Source: Gadus chalcogrammus
Taxonomy: Eukaryota; Chordata; Actinopteri; Gadiformes; Gadidae
NCBI RefSeq assembly: GCF_026213295.1
Contig: NC_079434.1
Span: 8,683,198-8,747,197, forward strand
Direction of reading: 5' to 3'
Length of the DNA stretch: 64,000 nt
Below, piece by piece: positions 29,348 to 40,274 of this stretch. The number at the start of each line of letters is the position of its first letter. The first letter of the stretch is position 1. Position numbers and translations under genes: made by a program. The notes below the pieces were generated by a model. It saw only the letters and a list, made by a program, of their open reading frames with translations. It did no database searches and had not been told where the DNA came from.

Positions 29348-29809
29348 TGTGCCCACCCCCCAGAGCCCCTACAGCACCACCTGGGCTCTCCTAGCGTTGG
29401 ACACACTGCAGGTTGAGGTCACAGTGTGAGTCAAGAGGAAATCATGAATATTACACATCGGCTTCAGTTTGCATACTGTATATAAATGTATACTGTTTCT
29501 CTCTACATATAGACGGTATATATACACATTTATTACACGGTGTCCTGTTTACCCTGTCGGGGCTTATTTTTCCGATAATGACCGGCGTACTGTACATTAT
29601 CCCTTACATACACTGTCTCTCTCTATGTAGACTGTATGTACATTTAATTGTGTACTGTGTTTCGTTGTGTTCTATTTCTATGTTTACCATCTTTTCTAAC
29701 CAGGTTTGATTAATTATAATCTAACCTATCTAATTAAAATAATGAAAAGTTAATCAGAATGAACCGATAATGGGAGAGATAGCTGGATAGAAAGATAAAC
29801 AGGGAGGAA
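29345..29809. other. non-coding, nothing recognised
   Basis: Mixed sequence with repeated TGTATACTGT-like segments (29470-29650), perhaps weakly repetitive. Confidence 0.42.
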
Positions 29810-30275
29810 GAAACTCATACACAGACTGGGAGGAAGGGAGGGAGGGAGGGGGACAGACAGTGAGGGAGGGAGGGAGGGAGGGAGGGAGACGGACAGACAG
29901 TGAGGGAGGGAGGGAGGGAGAGAGGGAGGGAGGGAGGGAGGGAAGGAGGGAGGGAAGCAGGTAGACCGACAGACAGGGAAGGAGGGAGAAACAGATACAA
30001 AAACAGGGAGGGAGGGAGGGGAGAAGGGAGGGCGGGAGGGAGGAAGGGAAGGAAGGAGGGTGACGGACAGACAGGGAGGGAGGCAGGGAGAGAGGGAGGG
30101 AAGGAGGGAGGAAGAGAGGGAGGGACGGAGGTAGACCGACAGGGAGGGAGACAGACAGACAGGCAGGGAGACAGACCTTCTGACAGACATAGAGGGGAGG
30201 GGGGCGGACAGACAGACAGACAGACAGACGGAAAGGGGAGGGGGGCGGACAGACAGACAGGCAATGAGGGAGACA
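29810..30275. repeat. (GGGA)n/(GACA)n compound repeat
   Basis: Blocks of GGGAGGGA alternate with GACAGACA, roughly every 50-90 bp, for 465 bp. The plus strand is almost pyrimidine-poor. Open frames over it are Arg/Glu/Gly- or Ser/Leu/Pro-rich by-products. Confidence 0.95.
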
Positions 30276-30849
30276 GACAGGCGGTCACACTACATAAAGA
30301 TCAGGTGGGTTTGACCCCAGGCTAACCCTCTCATTATCGTTCAACACCCTCAAGCAGGTGAGGCCCACCTGGCAGATTGCCATGACAACCAGCTGATGCT
30401 CTCTCCTCCTGCTCTTCCCTCTCCTCCTCTTGAGTAGAACCAGCTTGGTGCTGACCCAGGCTGGGGGTTGGGGCTGGGACCCTCTGTATTGCGGTCCCAG
30501 CACTCATAGGTTATCTGCCTCACTTGCTCTGTTGGGCCAGCCATCTGCCCTGCACGGCTCACCTGCTCTAGTGGGTCGCAGACAGAAGAGGCGGCCTCAG
30601 CCTCCTGCAGACAGAGAGACATACAGACAGACAGACAGACAGGAAGAAAGGGTCCCTTTGGTCTGCATGTCTGTCTGTCTGTTTGCTTACTGCTCCCCTC
30701 TCGCCAGGCCCGACCATGTGACCCACAAACATGGTCACTGGTAACGAGGTCTGCCACAGACGTTAACAGGATGACTAATTAACTAATCGTTAATTAATTA
30801 GCATTATAATGAAGTGCTTATTCATTACTTACATATAAGGGGGATAGAG
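30276..30849. other. non-coding; (GACA)n and TAAT cluster
   Basis: A GACA run at about 30620-30641 and CTGT at about 30668-30682 form a short inverted pair. 30772-30805 has packed TTAATTAATTAG homeodomain-like sites. No gene. Confidence 0.5.
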
Positions 30850-30973
30850 GATGAAGCAACGGTTGGAGTGGTTAGAGAGAACAAAGGTGCTGGGTTTGTT
30901 ACCAAATCTGTAGTCTCCATGATACAACTACTGCATCCTAGAGCAACAATTACTCCTACCTGCTCCTTGATGA

Positions 30974-31726
30974 CTTGTCACCAGTGATGGGTCAGTCGCA
31001 AACGATTCGGTCAGAAAGAACGAATCCCGAAGGTGAACGATGAGAACTGATTCTTTTTTTTATTTATTTTTTAAAATTATAACAAAAATATGGTCACGTA
31101 AGTAAAATATACAAACGAACAGAGCTTCGTCGCCCCGCGACCTTATATTGATTAAGTCTAAAACGTTCTCAACGATTCAGCCAAGGAGAGTACTACAGCA
31201 GGCAGCAATCACGTTGCCATGGCCAATGGGTAAACAAATGATAAGGCACCACCATACAAGTTAACTAGCTATCGCTGTAGGCTTCAATATCATGCAAGCA
31301 CTTTTGTTCTACATCACAATTGCATGCTTTAATAAAGTATTGTTTTTACCTACCATTACGAGTCTTGTTTGGTATAGTAGGGAATTCGCACAATGGTGCT
31401 TCACTGCTTTTAGCGCAACTTGGAAGACGCCATTTAATTCTTACTGCACCCTATTATTTATTCCAAAAAGGCACGTATGTGCTTTATATAATAATATGTA
31501 CCCTTAACCTGGGTAATTTCGGCAGAACATTAGAAAGTAGTAGGCTATATGCATGTTGATGAACACATATTTCATAATTTCCGATTCCCTGCCAAATGAC
31601 GAAACAGACTATCTGACTTAACGAACAAATCAAACTAACAAATCAAACTAACGAATCGTGATAGTGAACAGAACTGAAAGAACTGATTCCCGGAAAAAAA
31701 TTGTTTTGCCCATCCCTACTTGTCAC
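30974..31726. mobile_element. hAT-type MITE with 8-bp TSD
   Basis: Exact 8-bp duplication CTTGTCAC (30974-30981, 31719-31726). The 737-bp element (30982-31718) starts CAGTGATGGG and ends CCCATCCCTA, near-matching terminal inverted repeats. Subterminal AACGATTC/GAACGAATC motifs recur at both ends. No transposase frame; longest frames about 70-79 codons. Confidence 0.87.
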
Positions 31727-31739
31727 TGTATTCACTGTC

Positions 31740-32552
31740 TAACTCCTACCTGCTCCTTGATGACCCATCTCTCTACTGTCTAACCACTGCCTGCTCCTTC
31801 ATAACCTGTCTCTGCACTGTCTAACCCCTGAATGCTAAATAATATCCTGTTTCTGAACTGTCTAACCACTACTTGCTCCTAAATGACCTGTCCCTGTATT
31901 CAATGTCTATCCCCTATCTACTCCTTAATGACCTGTCTCTGTACTTCTAACCCCTGTCTGCTAAATAATATCCTGTCTTTGTACTGTGGTACCCCTACCT
32001 GCTACTTAATGGCCTGTGTCTGTACTGTCTAACCCCTACCTGCTCCTTAATGACCTGTCTCTGTACTGTCTAACTCCTACCTGCTACTTAATGGCCTGTC
32101 TCTGTACTGTCTAACTCCTAACTGCTCCTTAATGACCTGTCTGTACTGTCTAACTCCTACCAGCTCCTTAATGACCTGTCTATGTATTGTCTAACCCTAC
32201 CTGCTCCTTAACGACCTGTCTATGTACTGTCTAACTCCTAACTGCTCCTTAATGACCTGTCTGTACTGTCTAACTCCTACCAGCTCCTTAATGACCTGTC
32301 TATGTATTGTCTAACTCCTACCAGCTCCTTAATGACCTGTCTATGTACTGTCTAACTCCTACCTGCTCCATAATGACCCGTCTATGTATTGACTAACTCC
32401 TACCTTCTCCTTAATGACCTGTCTATGTACTGTCTAACTCCTACCTGCTCCATAATGACCTGTCCATGTATTGTCTAACCCCTACCTTCTCCTTAATAAC
32501 CTGTCTCTGTACTGTCGGACCCTTACCTCCTTAATGACCTGTCTTTGTAACA
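31740..32552 (+). repeat. ~40-bp minisatellite, about 20 units
   Basis: Units begin TAACTCCTACCTGCTCC and end TGACCTGTCTCTGTACTGTC, 39-45 bp each. The first units are most diverged. Around 32110-32345 a three-unit block (a 39-mer lacking TC plus two 40/41-mers) appears twice, so a higher-order repeat exists. The unit equals the body segment of the SINE family. Confidence 0.92.
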
Positions 32553-32620
32553 CGCCATAAATGAAAGTGTCAGCTAAATATATGCTAAATAATGCATATC
32601 AGTATCATGCAACAACTTTT

Positions 32621-33199
32621 TATCGTTATGTAACTGCTGAAAGTATGTCATCGCTTCATTACATTATTCCCTGATGTAATTGAATCTGTAACCACGGTTA
32701 CGCTCCATTAGAGCCCCAACTCATTTAAAATCATTCCGAATACGTTCCTGAATAAATCATTATTTTATAATCCATCATTAACTAATGCTTAGTTAACATT
32801 CAGGACAGACATTTTGGAGCGGTGCCATTGTGTAAAAGTAATTTTGTTTGTTTAGCTCAAGTCGAACAATGATAACTTACATTAAGATTATTTAAGAATC
32901 AAGTCAAGCAAATATTATTTTGTAACCGTCAAATGACTTTAGGTATTTAATCACAACATTTCCAGTCTGTTAAGCCCGTAGGCTTTGGAAACCCCATCAC
33001 ATTGCATGTATTGTGCTTTTATTAATGATTAACCAAATAACCCAATGTTGCCTTATGAATAGTTTATTACCAGAAATTAATTCCCCTCGGTCTAACAGGT
33101 TTTTACGTTTTTCTCGTTTTCATCCATCAAGATCATTTATCAACCTAAACAAAAGCTTTACAAAATATACAGACAAAACAATTCCCTAAACATCCATTC
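32621..33199. other. AT-rich single-copy non-coding
   Basis: No gene or mobile element recognised. Contains AACCACGGTTACG near 32690 and scattered TTAATGA/TCATTA sites. Confidence 0.42.
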
Positions 33200-33620
33200 A
33201 TCATTTATAACAAATTACATTAATTTCACAAAGCTTTCTGAAAAGAGGCCGGGAAAATACCAGGCCGAGTATAAATTTGAGTCATTCATGATCCTCGATT
33301 AATCTGGACGGGGATTAAAATGTCACAGAGACCTTTCCACAGACTGGTGAGGATAACCGAAGACCAACGTCATCCCCGAGACGCCCTAACCTTTTTTCCT
33401 ATCAAAAGTATTTCATAAGCGACTAATGGGAATTGGTGGGTGCAAAAATGTTGATCGATGTTTGATTTGGCTTCTCCGCTGCATGTGTAACGTCAGAGAG
33501 TGACCTTAAAAGTTGTTTTCAGGGGGTTTGTGTTATCGTCATCACCAAATAATTAATTAATATGAATATCTCATCGAGCCAACAACCCTTACTTTACTGA
33601 TGTCCTCTCCTTTCACTCAC
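33200..33620. other. single-copy block, CNE-like
   Basis: Has CGATTAATCTGG and GGGGATTAAAATG (OTX/PITX-type), GTTGATCGATGTTTGATTTGG, and AATAATTAATTAATATG. Repeat-free. Confidence 0.33.
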
Positions 33621-34780
33621 TCAAACTCCCCCCATTCCCCACATGCACAACCGCCTGCGAGTTCACACCCCTTAAGGGCCCCTATTTGACCACCATTACG
33701 AGAATGGCATGTCACTACTTAAGCCTAGTTTCGATCCAAGACTGGCATGAAACTGCTTCAAATTGGCGTCTGCTTGCGAAATAATCAGGCGATAACGTTC
33801 TGAAACTGGGCCGTTTACAGTACTGCAACAAGCTGCGGTGTGGCGCGGCAATTGAGCGGTAGAAAGCCGGTGCTTTTGCTAACGCTATGCTAGGAGTTGC
33901 AGGCTAGAGACCGGTTGGTTATGCTAACGTAATGCCAGTAGTGGGAAGCTGTTGATACCTCGGCTCATCAAAAGAACATAACAAAATCTTCCGGGAGTCT
34001 ATTTCACCCGGAGAGAGATTGATGAATGACAACTGCGAAAAGTTGCGCTTATGGTAACTGGAGCCAACAACATCAATGCTGTGTTTATCCGCTTGTTTCA
34101 TTTCTTATTCCCCGTTTTAATATAAGAACAGTCACTTATTTTTGGTATGCCGCAAACAGGTCACTGTGTTGTCAATGTGGTACAATATCCACCCTGTTTA
34201 AATATCAGGGTAGAGATATATCAATACCCTCCATAGTTTCCAAAACCAGATGCTGCCAATCGGGATACGAGCCATTACAAAGTATTTCCATTTGTGACAT
34301 CACACCAGGGCGTGTCCAACGGCGGGGCAGTGATGAGTGGTGAGCTGTAGAAAACTGCTCTGGCTGGAGGTGATCCGTCTATCATAGTATGCACTGCCAC
34401 TTGGGATGTCATAAAGAGACAGTGCGGGGATCGGCATGGCTCAACTCTAATCAACCTGACAGCTCAAAGTAAAAATAGAGGCCATTTAATAATTTGTGGA
34501 TTCACTAAAGATAAACCTGTTGTGATCCATTCACCCTGCGATAATCTAATTTAAAGTCATGGTTCAACTGCATGTTATTTCAATATTCCTCATTAAATCT
34601 TTGCTTATAAGCCCTGTTAGCATGAGCTGCAGGGCAAATAGAGCCCGGGTCCTTATGCTACGCTAAGCTTCTCATGACACTATGACACACAGGCACAGTC
34701 CTTTCTTGAAACCTAAATGTGTGGGGTTCAGCTCTCTGACACAACTATCAGTATTACTAGAGACCATTTGTGTGTGGTTG
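33621..34780. other. non-coding, nothing recognised
   Basis: Mixed sequence. 33850-33935 has repeated GCTAACGCTATGC/GCTAACGTAATGCC segments. Short frames at 33919-34101 and 34026-34343 overlap on opposite strands and are not protein-like. Confidence 0.42.
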
Positions 34781-35075
34781 CCAACTCATGTTCTGCGTGT
34801 GTTTGTTTGGGTCTAAGCCCAATGCCCTATTTGTGTGTGTGCATTCCCAGTTATGTTGGTGTATGTGTGTGTTTATGCACGTATTTGCATGTGCGTTTGT
34901 CTGTGTATGTCTTTCTACCTGTGTGTGTGTGTATGTATGTCTGCCTGTGTGTGTTTGTGTGTGTATATGTCTCTGTACATGTGTGTGTGCATGTGTTTGC
35001 GTGTGTGTGTGTTTCTGTCTGCCTGTGTGTGTGTGTGGAGTTTGTGTGTGTGTTTGTGTTTCTGTCTGGCTGCGT
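34781..35075. repeat. interrupted GT-rich array
   Basis: Degenerate GTGTTTGTGTGTATGTCT-type sequence, no long pure GT block; an old array. Confidence 0.85.
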
Positions 35076-35162
35076 GTGGGTGTTTTCTATACCAATAACT
35101 TTTAATGCGCAAGACTCATGCCCTGCAGTTGTCATTATTTTCATCTACATAATTAAAAATAA
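35076..35162 (-). repeat. dispersed repeat copy B, CA-array-linked
   Basis: Reverse complement closely matches 14521-14615 over about 90 bp. As in copy A, the CA-rich array (here read as GT) follows the repeat directly on its 3' side. Confidence 0.7.
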
Positions 35163-35570
35163 AGGACAATCATAGATCGGTTGGTGCTCTCTACAATTCA
35201 TCGAATTATTTGAGCAACACTGCCTTGTAATATACACTCTGAAACTCTAATTTGTGATGCCATGTCATGTCCTGCCAGGTCTGTTGATGACATTCTGATG
35301 AAATCAGTGGAAGTTTCAGCCATCAGTCACCGCTGCACTTGTTGGTGAAGCTTGAGAGGAAAGGTCCCTGGGGCATTTGCGAACATACGTTTCTTGCCAG
35401 ATGAATGAAATAATTGACTCTATGAACCCCCTGTTCCGAAGACTGTGGCCAGAAAACTGGACTTAATTGAGAAGTCTCAACCTTATCTTTTCCAATAGAA
35501 ATGATATGCTGATGTAGTTGTAATGAATGGAGAGAAACTAAGGGTCAGCCACAACCCTCACTTCCATGTC
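35163..35570. other. single-copy block, CNE-like
   Basis: Repeat-free 400 bp with AAACTCTAATTTGTGATGCC, GTTGATGACATTCTGATGAAATC and GGACTTAATTGAG cores. One of the more convincing CNE-like stretches by eye. Confidence 0.36.
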
Positions 35571-36796
35571 ATTGTTATGCTAGCAATAAACAAGACAGGA
35601 TTTGGCATGGACACAGTAAACATTTCCCTGCCAATGTGCACGTTTTAAAAACTGTTTAGCGATGGCATTTTGTCATTCCCCATCTCTTTTTATTGACAAA
35701 TGAAGTACGTTGGTGAGTGAGTTAATGGTGTGATACAAATTGAACTGCAAGCATAAAAAAAAAATATATATATATATGCATCTAATTTTTTTTCTGTGGT
35801 TTAGGACAGATAAAGAGGATGATATTATGCATGCATCCGAGCGAAGATTCATGAGGTGATTACTTAGCCGCACAATACACCCCTGACTGAAATCATTGAA
35901 ATAAGCGAAAGCGCCATCAATTCCTAAGGTTAAATTAGGCGTGAGTTATACGGCAGCTCTAAGGTTCACCAATTGAACAGAGTCTTCCGGAAAAAACTTG
36001 GATACTCTATCCGACAATTTCGACAACATGTTCGCTGGAGGGGTAGGGGATGGGTCACTTGGCTGTCGCAGCTGCCTTAAAAGGTGCCGCTGTCTCAAAT
36101 GGTCCGGCATAATTGAGACTGGGAGGGGGGGGACCTTACTTTTTGATCCGATGGTTTAATTGCCCAGAATATGAAGCAGGAGATTCCCACCCACACTTAT
36201 CAAATTAACAGCTCAGAAAAAGGAGGACAGTAATGTACTTAGCGCTCATTTAAGTGGAATCGGGTCACAGCGAAAGGTAAGCTGTTTATCTGCCACCGTG
36301 CATTAGCAGAGGAGGAGGAGAGGAGGAGGAGGAGGAGAAGGAGGAGGAGGAGGAAAAATGCTAGGAACGGAAAACAAAACTAAAGTGCTTTTTCTTTATG
36401 ATTTCCCTCATTATGCCTAATCATGACGTCCCGTGGATATAGCTGGTTCATGTGAGTGCATGAACGACGTCAATTGCATAGGTATTCATCAGTCTTTTAT
36501 CATCAGCCATTCTAGGTCCACTTTCACTGGCACAATGAGGCGTGATTTAATACAGGGAGTACACAGAGCCGGAGACTCTGTGGTTTGATTGACCCATATT
36601 ATACCATATATGTGACACATGGATACCACATGGGTTTTAGACAGGGGGGATGAGAAACACAGCAGAAAACACTGCATCTTGCTATATATATAAGCTCAGG
36701 TCTATTGTTGAGCAGTATTTCACTCACTCTGTTGCTATGCAATATTTTGTCACTCACTTGTCACTGATTCCAGACACGGATCAGACAGATCACTAT
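35571..36796. other. non-coding; A-tract/(AT)n and (GGA)n
   Basis: A-run plus AT at 35756-35777; a GGA-rich stretch of about 47 bp at 36309-36355; G-run at 36122-36133. The rest is single-copy with no recognised gene. Confidence 0.5.
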
Positions 36797-36908
36797 GAGA
36801 AGGTATGGGCTTAGAGCATCTTGTTCAAGGACGCCTACAGGTGAGGCTATGGACATTGGGGATCGAACCCGGAACCTTTCTACTGGGGGTCAAACACCGT
36901 AACCTGAA
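36797..36908 (-). mobile_element. tRNA-derived SINE, partial
   Basis: Minus strand shows GGGTTCGATCCCC (near-perfect B box), then GGCGTCCTTGAACAAGATGC of the body. Both tail and outer head are missing or beyond recognition. Confidence 0.75.
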
Positions 36909-37500
36909 CTGGTTATTAACAAAAAACATATCTGTCCATTTAAACTGAAACCAGCAGTTTTTTCCGCATGCATGGTGAGCACAGCACTTAATACCATGTG
37001 GCAGCAAAACTTATTTTTAGGTTGGCAGCCTGTGTGCACGGCCTGATACGGTGATGTGTGGTGACGCAGACAGTACTAGTAGATGCATTTTTCATGATCT
37101 CCGCAGACAACTACAGTGACGTCATGAAGCATGTGCGTCCATGCGTGTATTGAGAGGGGCCGATCGCCAACGGTCCAGTGAATAGCCTCTATTGCTAATA
37201 ACAGGCATCTACTTCAGTGTTGGGATCGTTAAAAGATGATCGCTAATTATTTTATGTTTGGCTTTTAAACAGTACAGCAATACAGTCAAATGTTCTGTTT
37301 TTAATACAACTAGCTTTTGACATTTGTTACGACAGTTCATTATTTATTACAGTTTATTATTCAGTTACATTTCAGTTAGAGTACATCTCCAGTGGTCCGC
37401 AGAATCGTGTTCAGGAGAATTGCCTCGCTTTAATGAGGAGCTCGACTAGATGTGAATCTATAGGCTCCAATACACACGGGCACACAGCCCCACATAAAGA
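36909..37500. other. non-coding, nothing recognised
   Basis: Mixed to AT-rich single-copy sequence; TTTATTACAGTTTATTATTCAGTTACATTTCAGTTAG around 37338-37380 is weakly repetitive. Confidence 0.4.
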
Positions 37501-37890
37501 CCAACACATACACACAAACACACACACACACACAAACACACACACATTAGTAACTAGTGCCTAGCCAGGTGTGTTTCCATGCTCCTGCGGCCACTAAGAC
37601 CTCCACCTGTACGATGTTGTTATTCCTGAGCGTGCAGGTAAGCTGCCCATACACACACACACTCACGGACACAAACCTTCTAGCATGTGTCCACGCGCAC
37701 ACGTCTGGCACCGGCCTGGCTGGGCGCAGATAAGCTCACGAATGGCCCGGGGGATGGGGGGAGCAACGGGGGAGGAGGGGCGGTCGGTGGCGCGGGAGGC
37801 AGACTATCATAACACTCGGTGGGCCAACTAGTCCAGGAGCTGATCCAGCGGAGCCTGAGAGAGGAGCACTCAATCCCTACTAGAGGCTAC
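37501..37890. other. CA-rich patches and G-quadruplex-like run
   Basis: Short CA runs at 37508-37545 and 37650-37665. 37749-37784 has four G-runs of 4-6 with short spacers, a G-quadruplex candidate. Confidence 0.7.
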
Positions 37891-38180
37891 TAACACACAC
37901 ACACACACACACGCATATATTATGTATATATATATACACACACACACAAACATATATATTATATACGCACACATAATATACAAAGACACACACACACATA
38001 CACACACAGCAGAAACACATATACACGCATAATACATGTACATATATCAGCATACAAACACACTAACAAACATTTACCCACACACCAACCACACACGTGT
38101 ATAAAACACACACACACACACACACACACATTTACTCATTATACACAAACACACACATGCACACAAATACAGATGCAGGA
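37891..38180. repeat. mixed (CA)n/(TA)n degenerate array
   Basis: CACACA and TATATA blocks alternate with single-base variants over ~290 bp. Confidence 0.9.
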
Positions 38181-39364
38181 ACATACATATTGACACAGAC
38201 ATTCACATTCACACCCCACCATACACGCACTGTGAGACCAACTACAAGGAAGTGGATCGGTTTTTGAAAAAAATTAATCAGAATCTGTCGTTTGGCTGTC
38301 CATTTATCAACCAAATATCTATTGTTATTATTCCTGAAATTAAAAAGAAACACACATTTTCTTTTTTTACTATGTTTACTATAATGTGTTTTAAGCTTTG
38401 ATAAAGCAGCCAAAAACAAGCCAAAGTAGGCTACTCGAATAGGGAATTGTTCAATGTTGATTCGATAGCCTGATTTTTATCAGAGGTTATGACTGCTTAT
38501 GGTTCAGAAACCATAGATTGACCACACCGAGCCAGGTCCGTCATAACAGACGGCTGACTAATTACCAACTGTCTCCAAATTAGTATTCATGAGCACGCTA
38601 CATAACCTTCTGCCATTTAAAAACGGACAAATATATATTTTTTAACAAAATAAAATTTCAGGGACATTTCCGGGGAGAGCTCAAGCTGGGGACAGGCAAC
38701 CAGAAACTGGTATTGTCCCCAAAAAACAGTGATGTCTGGTCAACCTAGAATACATATCAGTTGGTGACTGATATTGCATGCAAACTATTTATAGATAAAT
38801 AGGTTTGTTATTGATATGTATGCTAAATAATAGTAGACATATCAGTTGATAACTGATATTGTGTTCTAACTGTAAGCATTTAGAACGGTTGGTAACTGAT
38901 ATTGTATGCTAACAATAGAATTAGGTATGAGAGCCAGATAGTGTCCTTTTCTTAAGGGACTCAACTAGACTTCAGAAAACTCAGGAGCATTACCTCCCAG
39001 TGAATATTATGGTTTGATTTAAGCCTAGTAACTACACAAGAGCACATGGTATAAAATGTGCGAGACATCTCTCCTTTTGAGCCTCGAATCAAACCAGCCG
39101 GCTGCCATAACTACAATAACACGTCTTAAAATAGAGAGACGCAGTAATCAAACGTGATTATAAACCCCATATCTCCATTCATACAGCAGCCGGATGGAGC
39201 CTCAATGCCACACAGCGGGTTCAGGGAAACATAGTCAGCGTTTGGGGTGCATTTGATGCAGATTAAGTAGCAGGATTAGCATTTGGAATAATATCAGTCT
39301 ATTAATGCTTTAGTATAATGAGTGTAGTATGGGTCTTTACCTATTTTATCCTTATTATTTGCAC
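38181..39364. other. AT-rich non-coding with short local repeats
   Basis: An ~21-bp partly palindromic motif (ATATCAGTTGGTGACTGATAT and variants, ending ATTGTATGCTAAC) occurs at about 38754, 38839 and 38888. The rest is single-copy; no gene. Confidence 0.5.
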
Positions 39365-39535
39365 TGTTTAGTTTATTTAGCAGTCGCTATTATCCGAAGT
39401 GAGTTCCAGGGAGTTCAGATGCATGTCATTGAGGAGCAGGAAGGGCGTAGGAAGTTTTGCTGAGGGATGCCTACTGGTAGACTGTCTACATTGGGGATCG
39501 AATTAAGAACCTTATGGCTAGGATTTGAACACATT
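39365..39535 (-). mobile_element. tRNA-derived SINE, near full length
   Basis: Minus strand: B-box-like TTAATTCGATCCCC, body (CATCCCTCAGCAAAACTTCC, CCTGCTCCTCAATGACATGC), tail (CACTTCGGATAATAGCGACTGCTAAATAAAC). Good order and length for the family, moderately diverged. Confidence 0.8.
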
Positions 39536-40246
39536 AAACAAAAGACTCTGCTTTCGCTATATGGTGCCCACGTAGGGTTACCGCATACAAATGCTTTACA
39601 ATGTGTTCATTCACATGTTAACTGTTGTTATGGCAATAGACTGAATGGATGAGTTCCTGGTCTGATGTGTGCTGTGGTTATCTGTTAAGGCATGGGCACA
39701 AGAGTCCTCAATGTCTATCGATCAAAGATACGCCGTGTAGTTGTTTTAACTCACTGTGCTTACCCAGGATGAGGTAAACATTGCTACCAAAGGCTACCAG
39801 AGCCACATTTTGAAAAATAGAGAAAGAAATAGATAGAAGTATAAATGTAAATGTACATGACACTGTTATTTTCCCCTGTCTATCTGAGCCAACATTTACA
39901 TTTAGCCAAGCTGCATTTTTTGTGCTGAGTTGGTAGCAGGTTTTCTTTTTCCGCCACAGTCTTATTTTACACAACGTCCATGATCCTTTAGTTATTCTTG
40001 CCCTTTGAAAGATTAAACTATCTTTTAGACCAGTAGCTCAATCTATGCTTTCATCCACTGCAAAGTCTCTATTTTTCTATACATATAAATCCCTGAGTAT
40101 TTATGAATCCGGGCCTCACTCTAATCTCTGTGAAAGCCGATTTAGGTCCCCTCCACTAAAAGGCTACTTTAGAGCCCCAGAAATCTGCCACCCGTGACAG
40201 ACTACACCATGATTAGGAAAGCTATATCCCTGACCGCTCACTTGCA
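39536..40246. other. non-coding, nothing recognised
   Basis: Mixed, AT-rich sequence. Confidence 0.42.
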
Positions 40247-40274
40247 CCCCCCCCCCACCCCCCCCCCCCCCCCC
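40247..40274. repeat. poly-C tract with one A
   Basis: C-run interrupted by A near 40257. Confidence 0.9.

Larger units (their letters stand above)
30850..32620 (+). mobile_element. SINE with internally amplified body
   Basis: A tRNA-like head (30850-30930) is followed by the family body segment (CTCCTACCTGCTCCTTGATGA), which repeats about 20 times, and the region ends with a SINE-tail-like GTCAGCTAAATATATGCTAAAT near 32570-32596. A hAT MITE interrupts the first body unit. Read together, this is one SINE whose middle became a minisatellite. Confidence 0.72.

Noticed and set aside
29750..30325. 141-157-codon frames rich in Pro/Ser/Leu or Arg/Glu/Gly
   Set aside because: Translations of the GGGA/GACA repeat on both strands.
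31740..32552. CRISPR-like regular array
   Set aside because: Units are contiguous 40-mers without unique spacers and match a SINE body; the genome is eukaryotic.
36797..36908. tRNA gene (perfect-looking B box)
   Set aside because: The A box and a cloverleaf cannot be formed and the flanking body is the SINE body.
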